Notes: generated by a model from the sequence alone, not told the origin. Positions 46,301 through 57,172 are shown, numbered from the stretch's first letter. The stretch: DNA of 64,000 bases from Pseudonocardia sp. T1-2H (GCF_038039215.1 NZ_JBBPCL010000001.1:4092001-4156000); one strand, 5' to 3'. Numbers and translations: made by a program.

Positions 46301-46593
46301 GCGGGAACGGCGGCAGGGAGGCCGCCCGGGCGGCCCTCGACGCGGCCAGGGTGGGTGCCGAACGCAGCGGGGACCGCTGGTGGCTGCCCGAGGTTCTGCG
46401 GTTGCGGGCCGGCGTGGAGCTCGGGGAGGGCGGGGCGTCGCTGCTGCGCCGGGCCGTCGACCTCGCGGTCGAGCAGGGCAGCGTGATCCTGGAAGCGCGC
46501 TGCCGCGCCGCGCTCGCGGAGACGGCGGCCGGGCCGAACGGGACGAACGCGGGACAGATCGAGCCGAACGCTGGGCGAACGCCCCGTCCCTAG
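43395..46593 (+). CDS. BTAD/AAA-ATPase transcriptional regulator (frameshifted)
   Basis: 1065 residues when corrected. The N-terminus is an OmpR-like winged helix (LEIRLLGEQRVAR...) plus the bacterial transcriptional activation (BTAD) repeats, as in AfsR/SARP regulators. An AAA/STAND ATPase follows with Walker A GEAGVGKTRL near residue 291 and Walker B VLLVLDDLQW, then a long TPR-like C-terminus. One extra base, best placed in GGCGGGCGCC at 44511-44520, shifts the frame; dropping a G gives ESGGGAPPGGRRPTGSRALVDAWQRHRFFEG. It is divergent from the carboxylase and precedes the FAD oxidase, its likely targets. Confidence 0.82.
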
Positions 46594-46596
46594 CGT
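46591..46596 (+). promoter_or_regulatory. Candidate -10 box before the FAD oxidase (TAGCGT)
   Basis: TAGCGT overlaps the end of the regulator gene and lies 61 bases before ATG 46658, so the oxidase may have its own promoter. Confidence 0.3.
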
Positions 46597-46657
46597 TCCC
46601 CTCGCCGCCCTGGGCACGGGGCGGCACCCATCCGGTGCCACCACGCGAGGGACGACC

Positions 46658-48079
46658 ATGACCACGACGACCACACCCACCGCGACCGCACAGCGGCCGC
46701 AGCCGCCCTACGGCGAGCTCACCCCGGGCCTGCGCGGGGCGATGATCGAACCCGGCGACCCGGCGTACGACGAGGCCCGGGCCGTCTACAACGGCATGAT
46801 CGACCGCCGGCCCTCCGCGATCGTCCGGTGCGCGGACGTCGCCGACGTGATCGCCTGCGTGCGGTTCGCCCGCGAGCACGGCGTCACCCTCGCGGTGCGC
46901 GGCGGCGGGCACAACGCCGGGGGGCTCGGCGTCGCGGACGACGCCCTCGTCGTCGACCTGTCCGGGCTGCGCAGCACCACCGTGGACCCGGCGGGGCACA
47001 CCGTGCGAGTGGACCCGGGCTGCCGCTGGGCCGACGTCGACCACGCCACCTCGGCGTTCGGGACGGCCACGCCGTCGGGCATCATCGGGAGCACCGGGGT
47101 CGCGGGCCTCACGCTCGGCGGCGGCATCGGCTACCTGACCCGTCGCTTCGGGCTCACCATCGACAACCTGCTCTCGGCCGACGTGGTGCTGGCCGACGGG
47201 ACGCTGGTCACGGCGTCCACGGACTCGCACCCGGACCTGTTCTGGGCGCTGCGCGGTGGCGGCGGCAACTTCGGCATCGTCACGTCATTCCGCTTCGCCT
47301 GCCACGAGATCGGGGAGAACGGCACGATCATCGGCGGCCCGGTCTTCTACGACCTGGCCGATCTCGGCGAGGTCATGCGCTGGTACCGCGACCTGCTGCC
47401 GTCACTGCCCGAGGAGCTCAGCGGCTGGATCGGTGTGGTGTCCGTCCCGCCGGGCCCGCCGTTCCCCGAGCAGTTGTGGGGACGCACCGTGTGCGCCATC
47501 GTCTGGTGCTACACGGGTTCCCACGACACGGCCGACGCCGTGCTGGCCCCGGTGCGCGAGTTCGGGTCACCCCTCATGGTGGGCGTGGCGCCGATGCCCT
47601 ACCCCGCGCTGCAGACCGCCTTCGACCCGTTGTACCCCGCCGGCCTGCAGTGGTACTGGCGTGCGGACGTCTTCACCGAGATCTCCGACCGGGCGATCGA
47701 GGTGCACCGCCGATTCGCCGAGAAGCTCCCCTCGGGGCTCTCGACGATGCACCTCTACCCGATCGACGGTGCCGCCGCCCGCGTACCGGCGGACGCCACG
47801 GCCTTCCCGTACCGCGACGGCGGCTGGTCCGGCGTCATCGTCGGCGTCGACGCCGACCCGGCGAACGGCCCGGCGATCACCGCGTGGGCGAAGCAGTACT
47901 GGGAGGAGCTGCACCCGACCTCGGCCGGTGGCGCGTACATCAACTTCATGATGGACGAGGGCACCGACCGGATCCGGGCCTCCTACCGCGGGAACTACGA
48001 CCGGCTCGCGAGCGTCAAGCGGCGCTACGACCCGGACAACCTGTTCCGCGTCAACCAGAACATCCCGCCGGCGGACTGA
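46658..48079 (+). CDS. FAD-linked oxidase, berberine-bridge-enzyme (BBE) type
   Basis: 473 residues. FAD_binding_4 domain with RGGGHNAGGLGVAD, whose His is the usual covalent FAD attachment, and GSTGVAGLTLGGGIGYLTRRFGLTIDNLLSADVVLADG. The second attachment cysteine of bicovalent enzymes is not evident. The BBE C-terminus YRGNYDRLASVKRRYDPDNLFRVNQNI is intact. GAGGGA precedes the ATG. Such enzymes oxidise sugars, alkaloids or polyketides. It follows the BTAD regulator closely. Confidence 0.9.
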   Translation: MTTTTTPTATAQRPQPPYGELTPGLRGAMIEPGDPAYDEARAVYNGMIDRRPSAIVRCADVADVIACVRFAREHGVTLAVRGGGHNAGGLGVADDALVVDLSGLRSTTVDPAGHTVRVDPGCRWADVDHATSAFGTATPSGIIGSTGVAGLTLGGGIGYLTRRFGLTIDNLLSADVVLADGTLVTASTDSHPDLFWALRGGGGNFGIVTSFRFACHEIGENGTIIGGPVFYDLADLGEVMRWYRDLLPSLPEELSGWIGVVSVPPGPPFPEQLWGRTVCAIVWCYTGSHDTADAVLAPVREFGSPLMVGVAPMPYPALQTAFDPLYPAGLQWYWRADVFTEISDRAIEVHRRFAEKLPSGLSTMHLYPIDGAAARVPADATAFPYRDGGWSGVIVGVDADPANGPAITAWAKQYWEELHPTSAGGAYINFMMDEGTDRIRASYRGNYDRLASVKRRYDPDNLFRVNQNIPPAD

Positions 48080-48089
48080 CGCCGCGGGC

Positions 48090-50718
48090 TCAGCTACCGG
48101 CGACCGGGATGCGGATGGGGCCGGTCGCCGGTTCCCGCACCGCACCGAGGCCCGGGTCCGACGGACCCGTGGCCGGCCCCAGCGCGACCCGCACCGAGGC
48201 CGTCCCACCGGCCGGGACCTGCACGATCTGCACGTCCGGGGCGAAGCCCGAGGCGGTCAGCGTGTAGGTGCCGCGCGGCAGGTCGTCGAAGCCGAAGGTG
48301 CCGTCCGGGCCGGTGACGGCCGAGCCGACCACCTGTCCCCGCTCGTCGACGAGCGTGGCGACCGCGTCCGGGACGGTGCGGCCCGTGCCGCCCGCGCGCA
48401 CGGTGCCCTCCAGGCGGGCGCGGCGCGGGAAGCTCGAGGTCCCGTTCCGTGGTGAGGCCGTCGAGCAGCTCGACGGCCGACGCCACCGGCTGGTGGCCCT
48501 CGCCCGACGCGGTCAGCGTGTACCAGCCGGCCGCGACGCCGTCGATCCGGTAGCGGCCGTCGACGTCCGAGCGGGCGGACCCCGCGACGTCGCCGCGGGC
48601 GTCGATCAGCGTGACGGTGACGGCCTCGGCCGGAACCGGGCCGAAGCGCGGGTCGGGCAGCCGGACCGTGCCCGCGAGGTGGCTCGTCCCGCTGAGCAGC
48701 ACGTCGTGCCGCAGCGCCCCCTCCGCCACCGGGACCATCACCGCGTGCGGCTGCAGCGCGCCCGAGGCCGCGACCAGCAGGTACGTACCGCCGGTCGGCA
48801 GCGCGACGGCGTAGGAGCCGTCCCGGTCGCTGACGGCGCGGCCGGCCTGGACGCCGCTGGAGGCGGTCAGAGTGATCACGGCGCCGGCGAGCCCGGCGCC
48901 GTTCGCGCTGGTGACGCGGCCGTGCACGGTCGGCCCGGCCACGTACTGCCCGGCCGCGTACTGCCCGACCGGGGCGGGGGCGACCGGAGCGGGGGCGTGG
49001 TGTGCGGGGACCGTGTGCCGGCCTGCGTGCCACACCTCGGCGGCGGGGGCACCGGCGGCGCCCGCGGCCGCGACCGGAGCGGCCGTGACGAGGGCGGGGC
49101 CGGCCGCGGGAGCCGGGCCGGCGGCCCCGGCCTGCTGCTCGAGCCCGCTCGCGGTGCGCAGCGGCACCTCCTTGATGAACAGGACCGCCACCAGTGTGAT
49201 CACCGAGAGGAAGGCGGCGATGAGGAAGATCCGGGCGGTGCCGTCGCCGTAGGAGGCGCGGACGATGCCCGCGATGAGGGGCGGCAGCTGGTTCAGGCTG
49301 CCGATCCCGACCTCGCCCGAGGCCGCGGAACCGGCCGTCGGCACACCGGCGTCGGTGAGGCCCTTGGTCGTGAGGTTCGCGACGTGGGTGGCGAGGACCG
49401 CGCCGAGGACCGAGACGCCGATCGTGCCGCCGAGCGAGCGGAAGAACCCGACGGTCGAGCTCGCCGCCCCCAGGTCACGGATCGAGACGGTGTTCTGCAC
49501 GGCGAGGACCAGGTTCTGCATCGTCATGCCCAGGCCGAGGCCCAGAACCGCGAGGTAGACGCCGACCAGGATCATGTCGGTCTGGTGGTCGATCGTGGCG
49601 AGCAGGCCGAAACCGGCGACGAGCAGCACCGAGCCCCCGACCAGGAAGCCCTTCCACCGTCCGAGCTTGGAGATCAGTGCGCCGGAGACGGTGGCCGAGA
49701 CGGTCGAGCCGAGGATCATCGGCAGGGTCAGCAGGCCGGCCGCGGTCGGCGAGTAGCCGCGGGCGATCTGGAAGTACTGGCCGAGGAAGACGGCGCTACC
49801 GAACATCGCGACACCGACGGCGATGCTCGCGACCGTGGCGAGGGTGGTGGTTCGGTCCTTGAACAGGCGCAGCGGGATGATCGGCTCCGCCGCGCGCGAC
49901 TCGACGAACACGGCGAGCGCCAGCAGCACGACACCGGCCCCCAGCATCAGGAACGACGTGCCCGAGGCCCACTCGAAGTCGTTGCCCGCGAGGGTCACCC
50001 AGATCAGCAGGTCGCAGACCCCGGAGGCGATCAGCACCGCGCCCAGGTAGTCGATGACGACCTTGCGCTTGACGACCGGCAGGTTCAGGGTGCGCTGCAC
50101 GAGGATCAGCGCGGCGACCGCGAAGGGCACGCCGACGAAGAAGCACCAGCGCCAGCCGAGCCAGCTGGTGTCGACGATGACGCCGCCGATCAGCGGGCCT
50201 GCGACGGTGGCCACGGACATCACCGCGGCCATCGGGCCGGTGTAGCGGCCGCGCTCCCGCGGGCTGATCATCGCGGCCATCACGATGACGACCAGCGACT
50301 GCAGGGCACCGAGGCCGAGGCCCTGGACCGCCCGCCAACCGATCAGGATGGGCACCGTGGTGGAGAAGCCGGCTGCCACCGAACCGCCGACGTAGAGCAG
50401 GATCGCGAGCTGCACCAGCAGCTTCTTGTTCACCAGGTCGGAGAGCTTGCCCCAGATCGGGGTGCTCGCCGTCGACGACAGCAGGGTGGCCGTGACGAGC
50501 CACGTGTACTGGCTCTGCGAGCCGTGCAGGTCGGTGATGATCGTCGGCAGCGCGTTGGACACGATCGTCGCCGACAGCATCGCGGTGAACAGGGCCAGGA
50601 ACAGCCCGGACAGGGCCTCCAGGACCTGTCGGTGGGTCATCCCGACGGGTTGCTCGGGGGTCACCGGGGCTTCGGCCCGGGTCGTGGCAGCGGTGGGCGC
50701 GCTGCTGGGGCTGGACAC
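48090..50718 (-). CDS. MFS (DHA2) exporter with three Ig-like C-terminal repeats (frameshifted)
   Basis: 875 residues when corrected, from GTG 50718 with GAGGAG upstream. Residues ~27-545 are a 14-helix EmrB/QacA-type drug exporter (LDV-like motif region ATIVSNALPTIITDL; WRWCFFVGVPFAV). After an Ala/Pro/His-rich linker come three carboxypeptidase-regulatory/CnaB-like beta repeats (VHGRVTSANGAGLAGAVITL; LAGTVRLPDPRFGPVPAEAV; the third LEGTVRAGGTGRTVPDAV). An extra base at 48430 (GGGAAGCTCGAG for GGGAGCTCGAG) breaks the frame at ELPRRARLEGTV; removing it restores repeat three. A MarR gene lies 54 bases upstream on the same strand. Confidence 0.88.
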
Positions 50719-50771
50719 GTGGGTCTCCTCGTACAGGTGTGCGGTGGTTCGGCGGGGCGGGACGGCTGGGC

Positions 50772-51260
50772 TCAGCCCGTGGGGGCGGGGAGCCGGCGCA
50801 GCCGTCCCTCGCCGGGGACGGCCATGTCCAGGAGCTGGTCGACGAGCTCCCGGAAGCCGACGGCGACGCGCCGGACCTCCTCGTCGTCCAGGTCCCCGAG
50901 GGCGTCGGCGAGCTGCAGGTTCCGGTAGCGGCGGTGCTCGGCGAGGACGGCCCGGCCCGCGTCGGTGAGGCCGAGCAGCTGGGCGCGCCGGTCCTCCGGG
51001 TCCGGCCGGCGGTGGACGTGCCCGGCCTCCTCGAGCGCGACGACGCGGCGGCTCACGACGGACGGATCGACGTCCAGGTCGGTGGCGACGCAGCCGAGGC
51101 GCCGCTCCCCCTGGTGCTCGAGCAGGTTCAGCATCGACGCGTGCCAGATCGGCAGCCCCGAGCCGTGCGCGGACCCCGCGGCGGGACGCGCCAGCCGGAC
51201 CAGGCGTGCGACGGCGTACACGGTGTCGACCACCTCGCCGGCGGTGCTCTCGGTGATCAC
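50772..51260 (-). CDS. MarR family regulator, probably of the exporter
   Basis: 162 residues from GTG 51260 with AGGGAG upstream. Winged-helix core: LPIWHASMLNLLEHQGERRLGCVATDLDVDPSVVSRRVVALEEAGHVHRRPDPEDRRAQLLGLTDAG. It reads towards the exporter gene 54 bases away, so the two are likely cotranscribed. Two TTGC-N5-GCAA palindromes overlap its promoter and suggest autorepression relieved by an exporter substrate. Confidence 0.87.
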   Translation of the reverse strand: MITESTAGEVVDTVYAVARLVRLARPAAGSAHGSGLPIWHASMLNLLEHQGERRLGCVATDLDVDPSVVSRRVVALEEAGHVHRRPDPEDRRAQLLGLTDAGRAVLAEHRRYRNLQLADALGDLDDEEVRRVAVGFRELVDQLLDMAVPGEGRLRRLPAPTG

Positions 51261-51278
51261 AGGACATCTCCCTTTTGA

Positions 51279-51318
51279 TTGCTACACGCAACGATACACC
51301 GATGGTTGCGTCGTGCAA
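51279..51318 (-). promoter_or_regulatory. Twin MarR operators over a promoter
   Basis: TTGCTACACGCAA (51279-51291) and TTGCGTCGTGCAA (51306-51318) are both perfect TTGC-N5-GCAA palindromes, with centres 27 bases apart. On the minus strand a -35 TTGCAC and a -10 TATCGT, 16 bases apart, overlap them, so a bound MarR dimer would block transcription of the MarR-exporter operon. Confidence 0.65.
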
Positions 51319-51328
51319 TCTTTAGGGC

Positions 51329-51793
51329 TCAGATCACTCCGGCATTACCCAGCTGGTGCAGGAGCCGGGTCAGCTCGACAACGTCCCCGCGGTCCCATGT
51401 GCCGAGCGCGGCCCGCCACCGGGCCCGCTGCCCGTCGAGCAGCGCGAGGACCTTCTCCCGGCCGTCCGGGGTAAGCCGGACGAGCCGGACGCGGGCGTCC
51501 TGCGGGTCGCTCGCCCGCTCGGCCAGGCCCAGCCGGACGACCGCGTCGACCTGCCGGGTGACCGTGGACTTGTCCAGTGAGAGCGCCTCGGCCAGCTCGC
51601 TCATCCGCAGCTCCCCGTTCCGCCCCAGCAGGACGACCAGCGGGAACGCGGTCGGATCCAGGGCGGGGTGCAGGGCCCGGGCCTGCTCCCGGCTGCCGAG
51701 CCGGGCACGGCGGATCGTCGCCACCATCTCGTTCTCGAGCGCGGCCAGGTCCTCCGGCCGCACCTCCGCCGCCTCGACCCCCGGTTCCGCCAC
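51329..51793 (-). CDS. MarR family regulator (second)
   Basis: 154 residues, GTG start at 51793. Winged helix: ALDPTAFPLVVLLGRNGELRMSELAEALSLDKSTVTRQVDAVVRLGLAERASDPQDARVRLVRLTPDGREKV. It ends 69 bases before the start of the other MarR gene, in the same direction. Only about 20% of residues look shared with that paralogue beyond the HTH, so it probably senses something different. Target genes are not evident. Confidence 0.85.
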   Translation of the reverse strand: MAEPGVEAAEVRPEDLAALENEMVATIRRARLGSREQARALHPALDPTAFPLVVLLGRNGELRMSELAEALSLDKSTVTRQVDAVVRLGLAERASDPQDARVRLVRLTPDGREKVLALLDGQRARWRAALGTWDRGDVVELTRLLHQLGNAGVI

Positions 51794-51824
51794 GGGGACA
51801 GTCTCCCCCGCGGCGGTCCGGGGC

Positions 51825-52949
51825 CTACGTCAGGTGGGACAGCTCCGCGAGCCGGGCGGCGCAGTCGTCGATGATCGTCCGCGCGATCTCCCCCGCCGGC
51901 CGCAGCGCGCCGAACCCGCCGACGACCTGGCCGACGAAGAACGACTCCAGCGCGAGCGCGCCCTCGTGCCCGGCCTCGGCGGCCTCGTCGATCCGCGCCC
52001 AGGCGTCGGAGATCAGCATCGGCTGCAACGGGAGCGGCAGGGCCGCGGGGCTGCCGTCGGACTCCCACTCGTCGTGCCACGCGCTGCGCAGCTGCCGCGC
52101 GGGCTTGCCGGTCCGGACCCGCGAGCGGACGGTGTCCGTGCTGCCGGCGGCCAGGAACTTCCGCTTCACGGACGCGGGCGAGACGTCCTCGTGGCTGGAC
52201 AGCCACACCGAGCCGCACCACACCCCGGCCGCACCGAGCGCGAGGGCCGCGGCCATCTGTCGCCCGGTCGCGATCCCGCCCGCGGCGAGCACCGGGACGT
52301 CGCCGGCCAGCTCGACGACCTCGGGCGTGAGGACCATCGTCGCGATCGTGCCGGTGTGCCCGCCGGCCTCCGTGCCCTGCGCGACCAGCAGGTCCACCCC
52401 CGCGTCCAGCTGGCGGCGGGCGTGCCCGGCCGTCCCGCACAGTGACGCGACGACGACGCTCGCGGCCCGCGCGCGCTCCACCAGGGTGGGCGGGGGCGGG
52501 CCCAGCGCATTCGCGACCAGGGCGATCGGATGCGCGAACACGACGTCGAGCAGGGCCGGGACACCGCTCGGGTCCAGATTGGCGATCAGCTCCCCGTCGG
52601 GCTCCCGGGTGGTTCCTCCGGCGGGGATGTCGTAACGGGCCAGCAGCTCCTCGACGAACCGCACGTGCTCGTCCGGGATCTGCGCCCGCAGGCTCGCGGC
52701 GAGCGTGGCGCGGTCCCCGGAGCCCTCGGCGCTCTTCGCCGGGACCAGCAGGTCCACCCCGTACGGGCGGCCGCCGAGCTGCTGCTCGATCCAGGTGAGC
52801 TGCGCATCCAGCTCCGCGGGCGTGTACGCGGACGCGGCGAGGACCCCCAGGCCACCGGCCCGGCTGACCTCCACGACCACCCCCGGGGAGCGGTTGAAGC
52901 CCACGAGCGGGGCGTCGACGCCCAGCAGGTCCGTCACGGCGGTGCGCAT
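51825..52949 (-). CDS. FMN-dependent nitronate monooxygenase-like oxidoreductase
   Basis: 374 residues from ATG 52949. TIM-barrel 2-nitropropane dioxygenase family: N-terminal LGVDAPLVGFNRSPGVVVEVSRAGGLGVLAAS, the FMN segment VDLLVAQGTEAGGHTGTIATMVLTPEVVELAGDVPVLAAGGIATGRQMAAALALGAAGVWCGSVW. The substrate is unknown. A TACCGT box 8 bases before the ATG suggests a leaderless transcript. A second, distinct member of the family is at 57273. Confidence 0.85.
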   Translation of the reverse strand: MRTAVTDLLGVDAPLVGFNRSPGVVVEVSRAGGLGVLAASAYTPAELDAQLTWIEQQLGGRPYGVDLLVPAKSAEGSGDRATLAASLRAQIPDEHVRFVEELLARYDIPAGGTTREPDGELIANLDPSGVPALLDVVFAHPIALVANALGPPPPTLVERARAASVVVASLCGTAGHARRQLDAGVDLLVAQGTEAGGHTGTIATMVLTPEVVELAGDVPVLAAGGIATGRQMAAALALGAAGVWCGSVWLSSHEDVSPASVKRKFLAAGSTDTVRSRVRTGKPARQLRSAWHDEWESDGSPAALPLPLQPMLISDAWARIDEAAEAGHEGALALESFFVGQVVGGFGALRPAGEIARTIIDDCAARLAELSHLT

Positions 52950-52957
52950 GTTTCCGG

Positions 52958-52963
52958 ACGGTA
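52958..52963 (-). promoter_or_regulatory. Candidate -10 box (TACCGT) of the flavin oxidoreductase
   Basis: On the minus strand TACCGT is followed by 8 bases and then ATG 52949, a leaderless arrangement like several others in the window. Confidence 0.35.
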
Positions 52964-53045
52964 GGCGTCCGGAACGCCGCCGGGCAAGGTCCGGCGAGAC
53001 GGACGTCTCCCCCGTGCCCGGTTGAGGGTGATGCACCTGCATGGT

Positions 53046-53051
53046 TAGCGT
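53046..53051 (+). promoter_or_regulatory. Candidate -10 box (TAGCGT) of the MBL-fold gene
   Basis: TAGCGT lies 37 bases before GTG 53089; the leader includes GGAGAG. It argues against the in-frame ATG at 53041, which overlaps the box. Confidence 0.4.
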
Positions 53052-53088
53052 CCGGGGGAGGACGGTCGTCCGGAGAGCGGGTGCACAC

Positions 53089-54264
53089 GTGAGCGAGCAG
53101 GACGAGACCGAGCGACGGCTCGGCATCACGGTGGTCGGCACCGCGCAGCGTGAGGCCTGGGCGGCGCGGGTGCTGCCGCCGGTCGAGCGGCTGGACGCCG
53201 GGCTGTGGTCCGTGCCGGTGCCGATCCCGGACAACCCGCTCCGCTACACCCTGAGCTACCTGATCCCCGCGGACGACGGCATCGTCGTCGTGGACCCGGG
53301 CTGGGACACCGACGCCGGCTGGGCGGCGCTGACCGCCGGGCTGGCCGCGGCCGGCGCCGCGTTCGCGGACGTCACCGGCATCGTCGCCACCCACGTGCAC
53401 GCGGACCACCACGGCATGTCCGCCCGGCTGCGGGACCGCACGGGCGCCTGGGTGGGCATGCACCCGGCCGAGCGGGACTCGCTGCCGCAGCGCACCGGGC
53501 TCCTCCGCCGCGCGGACATGCGCGCGACGCAGGCCCGCTGGCTGCGCGCGGCCGGTGCGGCCGAGGCCGACGTGGCCGAGCTCTGCGGCGTCCCTGCGGA
53601 CGACTGCGAGGTCGACGGCCTCCCGGACCGCACGCCCATGGCCGAGCCCGACGTCCTGCTGCACGACGGGGACGCGCTGCCGGTGCGCGGCCGGACCGTC
53701 CGCGCCGTCTGGACGCCGGGGCACACCCCCGGGCACATCTGCCTGCTGGAACCCGACGCAGGCGTCATGCTGACCGGGGATCACGTGCTTCCGCGGATCA
53801 CCCCCAACATCGGTCTGGCGCCGGACTTCGGCGGTGCCCCGCTCGCCCTGTTCCTGGACTCTCTCGAACGGGTCGCCCGGTACGACGAGCACCGGTCCGA
53901 CGCGCGGTCGGGCCGGCTCACCGCGCTGCCCGCCCACGAGTACCGCTTCCGCGGTCTCGCCACCCGGGCGCGCACGCTGCAGGCCCACCACGCGGAGCGC
54001 TGCCGGGAGCTGCTCGACGTCGTCGAGCGGCTGGGAAACCCCACACTGTGGGAGGTCACGAAGGCGCTGACCTGGTCCCGGCCCTGGTCGCAGGTGGGTC
54101 CGATGCGGATCGGAGCGCTCGCCGAGACCGGCGCGCACGTGCGCCACCTCGTGGACCTCGGCCAGTTGGTCTGGGACGGGGCCGTGCCCGCGTTCGGCGG
54201 TGCCGGCGAGGACGTCCCGAGCCGGGTGCGGCGCAGCGATCCCGTCCGCTCGACCGTGGCCTGA
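53089..54264 (+). CDS. MBL-fold metallo-hydrolase
   Basis: 391 residues from GTG 53089. The metallo-beta-lactamase metal motif is THVHADHHG, followed by later ligands in WTPGHTPGHICL and MLTGDHVLPRI. The C-terminal helical domain (ALPAHEYRFRGLATRARTLQAHHAERC) is of the BLACT_WH/LACTB2 kind. The family hydrolyses thioesters, lactones or other esters; the substrate here is unknown. It is convergent with the MHS transporter 8 bases downstream. Confidence 0.87.
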   Translation: MSEQDETERRLGITVVGTAQREAWAARVLPPVERLDAGLWSVPVPIPDNPLRYTLSYLIPADDGIVVVDPGWDTDAGWAALTAGLAAAGAAFADVTGIVATHVHADHHGMSARLRDRTGAWVGMHPAERDSLPQRTGLLRRADMRATQARWLRAAGAAEADVAELCGVPADDCEVDGLPDRTPMAEPDVLLHDGDALPVRGRTVRAVWTPGHTPGHICLLEPDAGVMLTGDHVLPRITPNIGLAPDFGGAPLALFLDSLERVARYDEHRSDARSGRLTALPAHEYRFRGLATRARTLQAHHAERCRELLDVVERLGNPTLWEVTKALTWSRPWSQVGPMRIGALAETGAHVRHLVDLGQLVWDGAVPAFGGAGEDVPSRVRRSDPVRSTVA

Positions 54265-54271
54265 CGCTCGC

Positions 54272-55678
54272 TCAGGGTTCGCGGCGCTCGGCCAGCAGCT
54301 CCAGCGCCTCCGCCTCGCTCGCAACGGCGGGCTGCGAGCCGGCCAACGGTTTCCCCGCGCTCTCCGAGAGTAGGTACACGCAGATCGCGCCGACCACCCC
54401 CGCCGCCATCAGGTAGTACCCCGGCCAGTTCAGGTCGCCCGTGACCAGCACCAGCGCCCCGATGATCGTCGCCGCCGTCCCCGCGAACGCCGAGACGAAG
54501 AGGTTGAAGGTGATCGAGAGCCCGGTGTAGCGGATCTCGGTCGGGAAGAGCGCGGGCAGGGTCGCCGGCGCGGTCGAGGAGAAGCAGACCAGCGTCAGGC
54601 CCATGATCAGCAGGCCGAGGAACGTCGTGCCGACCCCGCCGGCGCGCAGCAGCAGGACCGAGGGCAGGCCGAGCACCACGAGCGCCACCGAACCGATCAT
54701 CAGCACCGGGCGGCGGCCGATGCGGTCGCTGAGCCGGCCCAGGAACGTGATCAGGGCCATCAGGATGAGCAGCACGAGGATCTGCAGCAGGTTCGACGCC
54801 GTCTCGCTGATCCGGTCCTCCGGCGGCAGCGTCTGGGTGACGTAGGTCGGGACGTAGGCCGTGAGCACGTAGTTGGTGACGTTCCAGGCGATGATCACGC
54901 CGCCGGCCACCAGCATCGACCGCCAGTACCTGGTGAAGAGCAGCCGGAAGGCCTCCTTCGTCGGAGTGCCCTGGTGGGACTCGGACTTCTCGACGAGCTG
55001 TACGTACGCCGGCGTCTCCTCCAGCTTCACCCGCAGGTAGAGCCCGACCGCGCCCAGCGGCAGCGCCAGCAGGAACGGGATCCGCCAGCCCCACGAGACG
55101 AGCTGGTCCGCCGTCAGCACCCAGGTGAGGAACGTGACCAGGCCGGCACCCAGCGCGTAGCCGGTGAGGGTGCCGAACTCGAGCCAGCTGCCCAGGAAGC
55201 CGCGCCGACGGTCCGGCGCGTACTCGGCGATGAAGGTCATCGCGCCGCCGTACTCGCCGCCGGTGGAGAAGCCCTGCACGAGCCGGACCAGGAGCACCAG
55301 CAGGGGTGCCGCGACCCCGATCGCCGCGTAGCTCGGCAGGATCCCGAGCACGAACGTGCCGACCGCCATCATGATTACCGTGATGGCCAGGACCTTCGTC
55401 CGCCCGACCCGGTCGCCGAGCGGGCCGAAGAACAACCCGCCGAGCGGGCGGACCAGGAAGGACACCGCGAACACGGCGAAGGCGTAGACCGTGGCCGTCG
55501 CGGGCGGGAGGTTCGAGAAGAAGACCTTGGTGATCGTCCCGACGAGGTAGGAGTAGACGCCGAAGTCGTACCACTCGGTCACGTTGCCGATCGCCGCCGC
55601 AGCCACCGCCCGCCGGACCGTCGACTCGTCCGTGATCGTGATGTCAGCCAATCCGGCCGGCTGCCCGTCGTCGTCCAC
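54272..55678 (-). CDS. MHS family (ProP/ShiA-like) metabolite:H+ symporter
   Basis: 468 residues from GTG 55678. Twelve-helix MFS with the MHS signature IGNVTEWYDFGVYSYLVGTI and FLVRPLGGLFFGPLGDRVGRTKVLAITV, plus ERETPAY-type LEETPAYVQLVEKS. Family members import osmolytes, shikimate or dicarboxylates with protons. A TACGGT box ends 7 bases before this GTG, so it is preferred over an in-frame start at 55723. Tandem CTATATCGG repeats 64-81 bases upstream may be regulatory. Confidence 0.88.
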   Translation of the reverse strand: MDDDGQPAGLADITITDESTVRRAVAAAAIGNVTEWYDFGVYSYLVGTITKVFFSNLPPATATVYAFAVFAVSFLVRPLGGLFFGPLGDRVGRTKVLAITVIMMAVGTFVLGILPSYAAIGVAAPLLVLLVRLVQGFSTGGEYGGAMTFIAEYAPDRRRGFLGSWLEFGTLTGYALGAGLVTFLTWVLTADQLVSWGWRIPFLLALPLGAVGLYLRVKLEETPAYVQLVEKSESHQGTPTKEAFRLLFTRYWRSMLVAGGVIIAWNVTNYVLTAYVPTYVTQTLPPEDRISETASNLLQILVLLILMALITFLGRLSDRIGRRPVLMIGSVALVVLGLPSVLLLRAGGVGTTFLGLLIMGLTLVCFSSTAPATLPALFPTEIRYTGLSITFNLFVSAFAGTAATIIGALVLVTGDLNWPGYYLMAAGVVGAICVYLLSESAGKPLAGSQPAVASEAEALELLAERREP

Positions 55679-55741
55679 GGCAGGCGACCGTAGTCCGGGG
55701 GCAGGCCGGTCGCAGCGCGGCACTGCCCCTGACCAGCAGGA

Positions 55742-55778
55742 CTATATCGGCTATATCGGGTTTGCGGCGCTTATCGGA
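55742..55778. promoter_or_regulatory. A/T-rich tandem repeats between divergent genes
   Basis: CTATATCGG occurs twice head to tail (55742-55750, 55751-55759), with a weaker CTTATCGGA from 55770. They stand out in very GC-rich DNA and lie between the MHS transporter and ribBA, as direct-repeat regulator sites would. Confidence 0.35.
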
Positions 55779-55878
55779 CAGCCGCGAACACGTGCCGAGC
55801 CGGCGCCCGTGACAGGAATCTCAGGAGTGTCTTGTTCTCGGACACCTCATGCACCCGCATCAGACGTACCGTCCGCTC

Positions 55879-57172
<1,294 letters not shown>

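Noticed and set aside
48094..51318. Extension of the exporter gene upstream through the MarR gene
   Set aside because: That stretch is an out-of-frame shadow of the MarR gene; GTG 50718 has a good GAGGAG site.
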